From NCBI GenBank assembly GCA_012932295.1, contig JAAONU010000002.1, forward strand, positions 24,459,770-24,523,769: a DNA stretch of 64,000 nt. The letters run 5' to 3'. This document shows positions 35,001 to 47,000 of this stretch, piece after piece. The stretch is from Cyclina sinensis (Eukaryota > Mollusca > Bivalvia > Venerida > Veneridae). Both the position numbers and the translations under genes were made by a program. Position 1 is the stretch's first letter; each line of letters starts with the position of its first letter. The notes below the pieces were generated by a model. It saw only the letters and a program-made list of their open reading frames with translations. It had not been told where the DNA came from and did no database searches.

Positions 35001-38000
35001 TGAATAATAAAATTGTTCACGGGAACAACCATCAATGTATTTTTACAAACAATTTCCTTTCCAGTTAAGTGTGACCTTAACCTTTAAGCTACAAATCTAG
35101 GATTGTCTCAATTTTCAACACATTTACCCATAATTATTTTAAAATCCATCTATGAATAACAAAAATTATGCACAAAACACGACCATCTATTCACAACCAT
35201 ATTATGACTTTTGACATATAAGTGTGACCTTGACCTTTGATGTGGATACCTGATTCTTGTGAGCCACACATTGTCATCGTGTCTAAGACTTTTATGCCAA
35301 GTCATTTTAAAATCCCATAATTACATAGCTCAGGGATGTTAGAATTGTTGACAGGACATGACCATCAATGCACTTTTATGAACTATTCATATGATGACTT
35401 AAGATGTACAAGTGTGACCTTGACTTCTGAGCTGAACACCTGATTCATGTGTGTGACATGTGGTCATCATGTCCAACATGTTTATGCGAAGTCATTTTAA
35501 AATTAATCCAGGAATGACAGAATTGTTGAACGGACATGACCATCAATGTATTTTTATGAAAATTTCTTTTCAAGTCCAAGTGTGACCTTGACCTTTCACC
35601 TACAAACCTGGGTTTTGCATGTGCCATACATTTATGCAAAATTATTTCAAAATCCATCCATGGCTGAAAAAGTTTTGGACTGGACAAAAAACAGACAGAC
35701 AAATAGATGAACAAACAAATTGACAATTTAAAAACTATATGCATTCTTATGGTGGCATAAAAAATCAAACAACTTCCTGTCCTAAACAGTCAGCTGAAGC
35801 TGATTTTCAAGCAAATTTCACAGAAATGTTCCTTACAGAGCCCTCTGTTAAAATTGTTAAAAAGGTTGTGCTTCATTGAACAAAATGGCCATTAGAGCTT
35901 AAAATAATTTTTTGTCAGTATTTGGCTTCAAATGATATCTCCTCTCAAACCATTAAGCCAGTTTCCTTCAGACTTTAAAGAAATTTTCCTGATATTGCCC
36001 TTTTCTAAAATTGCTCAAACCCCTCTGCTCCATTGCACATAAGGGCTGCAAAAGCTAAAAATAGAAAAAAATTCAATCAACATCTCCATCTATAGGGCAA
36101 GGTGATTTCTATGCAATATAACAGAAATGTCCCTTAAATAGCTTTCAGTTAAAATTGCTCAAATAGTTCTGCTCCATTGCACAAAATTACCAGCAGAGCT
36201 AAATACAGATTTTCATCAATATTTGGCTTCAAATGACAACTCCTCACAAGTTGCTAGCTCAAAATTGCCTCTGCCCCATGGGTTTTATTTGTATTAAATA
36301 TGAGATCTTTGAAAATCTTCAGTTAGAAAATGTAATAATGCATCTGACGTTTGCTTTAGTGAGCGATCCAGGGCCATCATGTAAACTATAAGGATTGCCT
36401 AATGTCCAGCGGCATCCATCCATCCATCCATCCATCCATCCATCAAGAATTGCATTCATACAACATCTCCTCTTAAAGGGGCTGTGCTCCAGATGACAAA
36501 AAAGGAAAGTTTTCTTGTATTATAAATTTCTTGTAATATTTATGATAAATGCTTAAAAAATAACCTACTGACAAAAAATAAGTCAAATAATTACATTTTA
36601 AATTGATTTTTTTCCCTTTCAAAGTGCTATACCGTAACGCGACGGTATAACTTTATCGTATAAGATTTAAAGTAAATATCTGTAATATCACATGCGGCGA
36701 TGGTGGTGACAGTAAAAGCGTTGGAAATATTTTGTTAACATGAGGGTCCAGAGTTCAAATCAGGCTGGAGCGAAAATATTTTTTTTTATTCTATTTTGAC
36801 TTTTATAATGAGTTTTGAAGTAAAATATTATGTTGTTATAATCTCACGGCATCTAAATATATAATTTATGGAAAAAATTTTTTTATGTCAAATCTGGAGT
36901 ACAGCCTCTTTAAACCATTGAGCCCATTTCACATTTCAACATTACTGTCATGAAATGTTCCTTGAAGGTGCATTTCAGATTTTTATGCAGGGGGGGGGGG
37001 GGGGGGATTTAGATTTGCCCTTGTCCATCTGTCAATCCGTCCGTCCCAAAAAGTTGTGTCGCCTGTAGCTCCAAAAGCACTGGAGCTAGAGTCAAGAAAC
37101 TTTACAGGAATGTTGATCAGCATGTGAAGTTGTGCACCTGGGGTTTCCTGTATAGATTTGGAACTGTTACAGTTATGGCCCGTTACTTAGTCAAAAATAG
37201 TAATCTTCAACTTGTGTCACCTGTACCTGCAAAAGCGCTGCACCTACAGTCAAGAAACTTTACAGGAGTGTTGATCAGCATGCAGATTTGTGCACCTGGG
37301 GTTTTCTGTATAGATTTATTTGGAATTGTCAGAGTTATGGCCCCTTACATACTCAAAATTTGCAATTTTCAACTTGTGTCACCTGTACCTGCAAAAGCCC
37401 TGCACATACAGTCAAGAAACTTTACAGGAATGTTGATCAGCATGTAAAGTTGTGCACCTGGGGTTTCCCGTATAGATTTATTGGGAATTGTTAGAATTAT
37501 GGCCCCTTACATACTAAAAATTTTCAATTTTCAACTTGAGTCGTCTGTTACTGCAAAAGCGTTGGAGCTAGAATCACCCAGTTCTGAGCAGGGTTGACAT
37601 ACTTTGTCTGACTGAAGCAAATGTCTATGAGAATCAAGTACAGTATCATCAGCATATTGGGTGGAGTTTGACATGTTTGCCTATGTCACGGGAAGACAAC
37701 TGCCATGGTTTTTTGTTCTACACACAAGATAAGTTGCCAATGACAACTTCCAGTGTTTCACATCAACGTCATATGGAACAAGACTTAGTGTCAGTTACCA
37801 TCTCATCAGAGCTCTGTCCAAGGTCATTCTGTCTTCTGTATAGATCTCCATCCTCGAACATAAGAGACTTTATTAATGATCTAACACATATTGCAGACCA
37901 AACTTCTCCAGATGTACTGCTTGGAGATTTCAACTTAGCTTTTAATTCTGCAAATTATACAAGACTGTCACAGAAATTGAATAACTATTCCCAGTGTGTG

Positions 38001-41000
38001 CAGCTCCCAACTCACAGAGATGGTTCTACACTTGACCTTGTCTACATACAGAATAATATTTCACAACCTAGATTATCCTGCCTGTCAACCTACTTCTCAG
38101 ACCACAGCAATGTTGCCCTACAGTTTGATACCTAAAAAATTTTCCTTCTTCTTAGTGAGTTTAACGCTGTTCCAATGGTCAAATTGCAGACTCAGTTTGA
38201 TTGAGCATGTTCATGGACAGTAATGGAAAATGCAAGTTACTGTCCATGCCCGTTAGCACCAGCTTAAGCAAATTCAACATTTAAGTATGGAAATGGTGAA
38301 ATTTTGTTCCAACAATTGCTTAGAATTGTTTGCTATTTAGATGTCAATGGACATTTTATAAACAGCCTGACTTACAGAACATATAACTTAGGAACTTAGT
38401 ACAAATCAGACATGAAAACACCTGTTTACCATCTGCAAACTCCAAGAATGTCCAACTATGCATACAGAATTGTGAAGGATAATATTCATCCATTGGTCAC
38501 AGTGTTTGAGTCTTCACACCACAACAGGGTTCTTATACCGGTAGTTGTCATTTTGTTAAACCAATCCTATTAATAATTCAGCGTGTGTGACTATCTCGTG
38601 GCCATATTGCTAGCTATGAGTAGCTAGGTTGAGTGGGGGCATCTGTGTCCTATGGACACATTTCTAGTTTTATTTTATTCAGTTGGAATTAGATGGAGAA
38701 CTCTGGTTGCAGTTGCTATGGCAACCAAAGGAAAAACTTCAAATCACTTCCTCTCATCAAATGCTTGATCTGTTTGAGAATTATCTAGAACAAAATCTGA
38801 TATATCTTGGGTGCCATTCTATATAAATTGTGAAATTTATTGTAATCCATAAAAAACATGGCCAGCAAGGTCAGGGCTTGTTTTCCTCAAATGTCTTTAT
38901 GGCAAGCTTTAAAAATCTCTTAAGAAACTGCTGACTGAATTTGAAAATAATTAGGAACATATTTTCTTTGGTTGACCCTCTATATGTTGTGAAATTTATT
39001 TTGATATTTGAGAAAAAAATTGTTTTTGTTTTGCAATAAAATTTTTTGGGTAGCTATGATTTTTGTGGGTAGGTAGCGGGAGGGGAAACAAACAATATTA
39101 TATTTTAGGCCTGAGTGCATCAAAATTTGGTTCAAATGACATTTTTTCTGAAAACCTGAAACCACTTGGCCAAATTTAATATAACTTGGCTGGGATGCAT
39201 CTTTCGTGAATCTCTACCAAAGTTGTTAAAAGAATTCAGTTCCATGCAAAACTCTGGTTGCTATGGCAACCAAAAGAAAATTCTTTAAAAATCTTCTTTA
39301 CTGAAACCTCAAGCCTAGAGCTTAGATATTTTGCATAGTGAATCATCTAGAGGTCCTCTACCAAAAATTTTCAAATTATGTCCTTTGGATCAAAATTGGG
39401 CATGCCCAAGGGGTTGCACGTTTTACATAGAAATGTATAAGAAAAAATTCAGGAATCTTCTCTGAAACCACATTGTCCTGAGTTCTAAAATTTTTGCACA
39501 AATTATTATTATTAGTGGACCTCTACCAAGATTGTTCAAATTGTGTCCCTGGGGTCAAAATTGACCATGCCCTAGGGGTCAATTCTTTATTTAGAGGCAT
39601 ATATAGGAAAAACTTCTTCTTGTCTAAAACTACTTTGCTTTGGGGTTGGATATTTCGCATATAGGTTCACCTAGAACTCCTCTACTAAAATTTTTCAAAC
39701 TATGCCCCTGGGGTCATAAATAGCTCTGCCCCAAGGGTCACTTACAGGTAATTTTATAAAGGCTTATATATGGAAAACTATTAATATCTTCTTCTATGAA
39801 ACCAGAAGGCCTAGTGTTTAGATATTTTGCATGGAGCATCATCTAGAACTCCTCTACCAAGATTGTTCAAATGGTACTCTTGCGGTCAAAATTGACCCCA
39901 CCCCAGGGGTCACTTGATTTTTTTTAAAACTCTTTCATAGAAAAAGGAAAAAAATCTTCTCATCAGTATCCACAAGGCCTAAGACATTTGATGTAACATG
40001 GCCTAATAGACCTCTACCAAGTTTGGCCCTGGGGTTAAAATTGGCCCTGCCCTCGGGTCACCAAGGCTGAAAATAGACTTCAATTTTTTGTTTTAGAACC
40101 TAATTTATTGACAGATATCTCAGATATTTGTATATAGGCACCTTGCTTGAATCTCTGCCATTCACTTGGGTCAAGGTCAGGGTCACCAAGGCTAAGAATA
40201 GATTTTTGTACTTTTCCCCATAGAGTCTTCATTTATTGATAGATATGTGAGATATTTAGTATGTAGGTAATTATAACTTACAAGAACCTCTGCCTTTAAG
40301 TGGGGTTTGAGGTCACTTGGTCAAGGTCATTTTCACTAAGGCTAAAAATAGATTTTTCTACTTTTTGTCATAGAGCTTTTATTTATTGATTCATATTTTA
40401 AATATTTACTCAGGTGAGTGATCCAGGACCATCATTGCCCTCTTGTTTTCCTTATATGTCTTAGTTAGAAACTTTAAAACTTCCCCTTCGAAACAGCTGA
40501 CGAAATTAGAAAGTAATTTGGAACAAATGATCCTTGGGTTACCCCTCTGTATAATTTGTGAAATTATTTGATATCCGTGGAAAAAACATTATCTAGTAAA
40601 AGTATCATCGCACTTGTTACTGGTGTTAAACATAGATTAATATTGCATGTGATGTAAAGAAAGAGTTATAAATGTTGGCATGCATTTAGTTTTTACTCGC
40701 AAAATTTACATGTGTTTTCATGTACAGTACGCAGAAAGAGAAGATAGATTAAAGACTTTAACTGAAGTTCCTAGAAATGTGATCAGATTTCAGCCTTTGT
40801 TTCAACTGAATGAGCATCTCAGTCACTACCATTTTAACCTTGCATGAACCAATCAGTTAACTTTATTTGCAGCTAAAGGCACAGACATTGACCATTACAA
40901 CAGAGGATATAGTTTCAGTTCTTGATGAAGAAATTAAAGCCATTGTTGTCAAAAACCGAGATAAGGCCTTGCAAGAGATCGGTGCAAAAAAAGATGAAGT

Positions 41001-44000
41001 GCAGAAAAAAGTACTGGACAACATAAAAGATGCTTTACATAACATGCAAACAGTAACTTTAAATAACCTCGACCAAATAGTCGCAAGAAAGCTGCACGAA
41101 TTCAAGGAAGAAGCAGAAAAAGAGAAGGAAAGCCTAAGAAAGTTGAGTGAAGAAGGAAAACAGTTAATGGAAGAAATTCGTAGAGGGAAAGGTATATATG
41201 ATTTGTTTTCTGTACAGATTGAAATGAAGTTAGTAACATTACTCTCAAACATTAGGTTTATACAAAGTAAATATGAAAGACTTTATGTTATGTAACAAAA
41301 AGATCTGCAACAAAAACTTATTACAAAATAATGAAAGAATGGCTCACTACTCTGATTGCTGGCTGAAAAAAAATTGAAAAAATACAAAAATGTGTTAGCA
41401 GGATAAGGCTTTGATAGTATGTTCACATAACATATGCATGCAATATGGAATAATAAATTAATATTAATGTTGAAGAGGAAATTATTTATAAGCTCACTTG
41501 AGCCAGTAGACTTATCTGAAAATAATTTGGCACAAATATAATTATTATATATGTATATATAATTTGTGTATATTTATTGCGTGCATATATACACAGGTGA
41601 CCATCTAAGGGCCATCTTCATTATTTTCAGAGTTATTGCCCTTAATTGGTTTTCCTTGTCCAGAGCAAAACTTGAAAACAAATGGTTGGAATTCAGTGCA
41701 ACTTCATACAACGGTCAAGCACAATGAGAGGAAGTGCAGTGTCCAAGAATCATAACTCCATGTTCACTATTTTTAGAGTTATTGCCCTTTATTGGTTTTC
41801 CTTGTCTGGAGCAAAACTTTAAAACTACTGGTTGGAATTCATTGCAAGTTCACACAGTGGTCAATCACAATGAGAGGAAGTGCAGTGTCAAAGAATCATA
41901 ACTTAACCTTCACTATTTTTCGAGTTATTGCCCTTTATTGTTTTTTTTTTTGTCCGGAGCATAACTTGAAAACTATTGGTTGGAATTCAATGCAACTACA
42001 TAGTTACAATGGTCAAGCACAATGAGAGGAAGTGCGGTGTCCAAGAATCATAACTCCATCTTCACTATTTTCAGAGTAATTGCCCTTTATTGGTTTTCCT
42101 TGTCTTGAGCATAACTTGAAAACTATTGGTTGGAATCAGTGCAACTTCATACAATAGTCAATCACAATAAGAGGAAGTGCAGTGTCCAAGAATTATAACT
42201 CCATGTTCACTATTTTTAGAGTTATTGCCCTCTGTTGGTTTTCCTTTGTATGGAGCAAAACTTGAAACTACTGGTTGGAATTCATTGCAACTTCACACAG
42301 TAGTCAGTCACAATGAGAGGAAGTGCAGTGTCCAAGAATCATAACTCAATCTTCACTATTTTTAGAGTTATTGCACTTTTTTTTTTGTCTGGAGCATAAC
42401 TTGAAAACTACTGGTTGGAATTCAATGCAACTACATACAATGGTCAAGCACAATGAGAGGAAGCGCAGTGTCCAAGAAAAATCACTCCATCTTTTCTATT
42501 TTTAGAAAATTGCCCTTAATTGGTTTTCCTTGTCCGTAGCATAATTTGAAAACTACTGGTTGGAATTCAGTGCGACTTCATACAATGGTCAAGCACAATG
42601 AGAGGAAGTGCAGTGTCCAAGAATCATAACTCCTTGTTCACTATTTTTAGAGTGTTTGCCCTTTGTTGGTTTTCCTTTGTATGGAGCAAAACTTGAAAAC
42701 TACTGGTTGGAATTCATTGCAACTTCACACAGTGGTCATTCACAATGAGAGGAAGTGCAGTGTCCAAGAATCATAACTCCGTCTTCAGTATTTTTAGAGT
42801 TATTGCCCTTTATTACTTTTTTTTTGTCTGGAGCATAACTTAAATATACTGGTTGGAATTCAATGCAACTACATACAATGGTCAAGCACAATGAGAGGAA
42901 GTGCAATGTCCAAGAATCATAACTCCATCTTCACTATTTGTAGAGTAATTGCCCTTTATTGGTTTTCCTTGTCTGGAGCTTAACTTAAAAACTACTGGTT
43001 GGAACTGGCCACCAGACCTTAAAATAGAAAATCCTTGTCCGACTTTCACAGGTCAAACTGCTGGCAGGATTTCAATGAAACTTCACAGGAGTGATCAGTA
43101 CCAACCCTTGTTGTGCATGCCGCTGGCATGTTCCGCTTGGCTGCACAAAATGTCCACCAGAGCTAAAAATAGAAAAACCTTGTCCAGCTTTCACTTTTTC
43201 CCCCTTTTTCATGACATTAAAAACAATTATTTTTCCACCAGGCTGATATTATAGCCCTTCAGGAAACGTGGACAAGTGCTAATGACATAGTTCAACCCCC
43301 AATACATGATACCAAGCTGTGTTCTCTCATAAGCCAACACACCAAAACAACCAGTCTCCAAGAGGAGGTGTTGGCATCTTTGTCCACCAAGACTTTGACT
43401 TAATGCAGATTGATACTTCTATGGCAGATATTGATAATGTTATTGTGATCATATAACATCTCCGTCTATATCAGTATTGAATGTTTCTAAACCTCCACAA
43501 CTTCACCTGCATTATTTCTGTGAACAGCTCTGTTTGATTCTTAACAATTTACCAACTTCACAAACAATTGTTCTTGATGACTTAAATGCACCAGTGTCAG
43601 CTAATGAACTCAAACAAACCATGACTAACATCAATCAACTTATTACAACTCCCACTACAATTCAACAAACGCTGATTGATCACATATATGTGAAAAACCT
43701 TTCAGTTGTAAAATCTGGAACTGTGCCAAGTTATTACAGCTATCATGCAATACATATGCAAACATTCAGCTTAACAACAACACAGAGCCTCTATGAACAA
43801 CTAATAGATCAAATTCTATCTGTGTTTGATAGCTTAAAATACTTCTGATGTTCAACACCAGTTGTCACTAGGTAACCAATGTCTTTACTTTCTGATTGTA
43901 AAAACATGAAGTATTTCCTCATTTCCACATCACTTTTTAGCTTCACCTACATCTATTAAATCTTTTAAAACCAACTGCAACTTATGTTTTGACTTTACCC

Positions 44001-47000
44001 TGCATACAAAAAAGCATGCTGCTGTTCCATCCTTAGAGTACATAGATGGGAGACATATGTTTTTGTGACAAAAACCCCTTCTAGTTTGAAAAATAAATGT
44101 GTCTCAGTCAGGCTTTTCCAGATCAGTTACAACAAGAACTGATCTGACAGGCATCTGCTTTCTTAATGTTTGTAAACACACATTCTGCAACAAGTAGTCC
44201 AATATAAAAATCATGCTGATGGACAGCATTGTTGACCACAAAACTGTAGCCATTAAGACGGCTAAAAGCTTTATATTGAAATACGAGTATATGAGTACTT
44301 TGTGATGAAAAATACAAATGAAAACAAATCCACTAAATCTTGAGTAGTATGGATACACTGTCGGGATGTTGTATTATAAAAGAATAATGGTGGTGGAACA
44401 GGTAACTATAGGCGCATGAGAAGCATGATTCTTGTCCTTTCTTTATAACAAACTAAGGTAGACTTGATATTTGTGAGGTAAATTGTGAGATTTGTTCAAC
44501 AGAGTTTGTTTTCTTCTGAATTATTGGTGGCAGTCATTTGTATTTTTGAAACTGATTGCATTGTCTTGCGAAACTTAAATCAAATCCATTTAACTTTATT
44601 TTAGGAGCAGCCAGTGTCGCAAGTTCAAGTTTTGGATCAAAAGAAGTAGAAAAATGTAAGTACTTATTGTTGTACAGATTTTGTAGAGTGGACGGGTTGG
44701 GGGGGGGGGGGGGGGGGAGACTTCCTAGGTGGATAGATTTCATTGAGAGGGAGTGCAGTGCACAAGAACCATCACTCTGCACTTCATGATTTTGGACTAC
44801 TTTTCCTTTTTTTAATTTTCTTTTCCGGAGCGTAACTCCTATATTATCAAAGCTGTTGACTTGAAACTTGAAACGTAGGTAGGTCTTATTGAGATGAAGT
44901 GCAGTGCACAGGAATTGTAACTCTGTACTTCATGATTTTGGAGTTATGGCCCTTTGTTTAATTTTCTTGTCTGGAGCATTTCTCCTACATTATCAAAGCT
45001 ATTGACTTGAAACTTCACAGGTGGATAGATCTCATTGAGACGAACCGTCACTGTACTCCTCATGATTTTGGAGTTATTCCCCTTGGTTCAGTTTTTGTAC
45101 TTGATGTTTGTCTGAACCATACTCCTACATTATCAAAGCTTTTGACTTGAAAATTCATACGTTGATAGATGTTATTAAAACAAATTGCTAAGTTGACGGG
45201 TGTATTTTGCTGCGCCTTGCGGCGCTTTTGTTTGAAGTGAATTAAACATAAATATAAACTTTAGATCACATTTACCGGGTACTTGCATATTTCAGGTTTG
45301 CAAGAGGACTTAATACAATTTTACAGAAAATTTCATAGCACAATTCCGGTGTCACCTATTGTAGAAGAGAATGATGTTCCACTCATCGATTTATATGTCC
45401 AGCCTCCACTTTTGGCAATCAACATAGAAAAAACCCTTGGTGTTAAAGAATCCAACACAAAGAAGCTCCCAGTCCATACATTTCGAGATATTTTTTATCG
45501 AACAGATGAACAACAGTACAAAGATATTTACATCACTGCAAAGGCGGGTGTTGGTAAAACATCATTTGTCAAGAGAATCAGCATGATATGGTGCCAAGCG
45601 CATAGCCCTGACAGAGTAGTACAAGGTAAATTCCATCAAGAAGATGTTGCAGTTATGAAAGCGTTTGATTTTTTGTTCGTGGTGTGCTTAAGAGATACCC
45701 ATCCTTCTGTTTGTGGAATAGATGACATGATAAAGAGACAAGTGGTTCTTTCCCTGGCAAGGTACCACCACTACAAAGAGATATTTCTTGACATTCTTCA
45801 AAGAAGTAAGTGTTTGATTGTTCTTGATGGGCTTGATGAATGGTGCCACCCAGAAAGCTGCCAGGTGGGCTTCAGACATGTTCATGACTTACCACACAGA
45901 CCTGCAAGAGACAGCTGCACAATCCTCACAACAACACGCCCTTGGATGATGGATGTCCTTAAGCTTGGTAGAAATACAATTGATAGACATGTTGAAATCA
46001 GTGTGTTAGACAAAGCCTCATCAGATGTGTTGATATCAAATGCAGTGACATTACTAAACAAACATAGTCTGTCTGAAAAGCTGAAGACAGTTGAGGAATT
46101 CCATATTAATGCCTCATCTCTTGCACTTGAAACTGTGCGATACATTCCTTACATCCTTCTGCAGATGGTATGTTTATGGTTTGATGGTGAGTCAATAGGA
46201 CGTTCAAAATGTGAAATATATGGCAAAATATTACAACTCACCCTCTCACGTGGTTTGACAAGGAGATGTAAAGATTTGTGGAGCCCACTGCAAGAGCAGT
46301 GTGAAAAGGGTTCTCTTTCAATTCCACTTTGCTTGCAGACAAACCAATTATGCATTGATTACTATGAACTGCTGCTCAAGTTGGGAAGAATAGCTTTCGA
46401 AACATTATTCTGCCCCCAAAAAGAGTCACGTGTTGTATTTGATGCCTCTGTTGTGCTTAAAAGAATGCCAGAACGTGACCTTATGTTCTGTTTGCAAATG
46501 GGATTACTTTCACAGAACAAAGAATTTGGAAAAGTTGCAAGCCGTCGAAGAACCTTTTCATTCCAGCACAAATCTGTGCAAGAATATTTGGCTGCATTAT
46601 TTCTTCAGTCTAATTTTGACTGCAAGGATGTGGAAGAGAGGCTTTGCAGTGTATGTTCCTCATTAGCAGGTGTGTTGGAGATGTCCAATACATTTATCTT
46701 TCTTGGTGGATTAAATCCTACAGCATGTGGGAAGGTTTTGCAGATACTAAAGGATGTTGTGTCCAGTGATACGATGGTCCAAACGTATCGAGACAATTTA
46801 CTGATCAAGGAATATGGCTTGACACAGTTTTGGAGGTATAGGGAAGCTATTAGAACATTTCAGTCAATGCAAGTAGATATAGCACAAGAAATCCAAAATT
46901 CTGGTCAAAATGTGTTTCCATTTTACATCGAAGACATTGTCGTAGATATGACAGTTGAATTTGAATCATACCAATTACTGAAGATTCTTTTGTCAAAAAA

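Noticed and set aside
37124..37494. ORFs of 107 and 68 residues
   Set aside because: They contain the same residues two or three times and lie in a 165-bp tandem repeat.
45283..45295. ATG upstream of the large NACHT exon as a translation start
   Set aside because: It lies before a strong acceptor (tatttcag at 45295), and splicing from exon 4 restores a continuous frame. The ATG codons are intronic.
46430..46666. Overlapping + strand ORF inside the NACHT exon
   Set aside because: It is in another frame within a long, well-supported coding exon.
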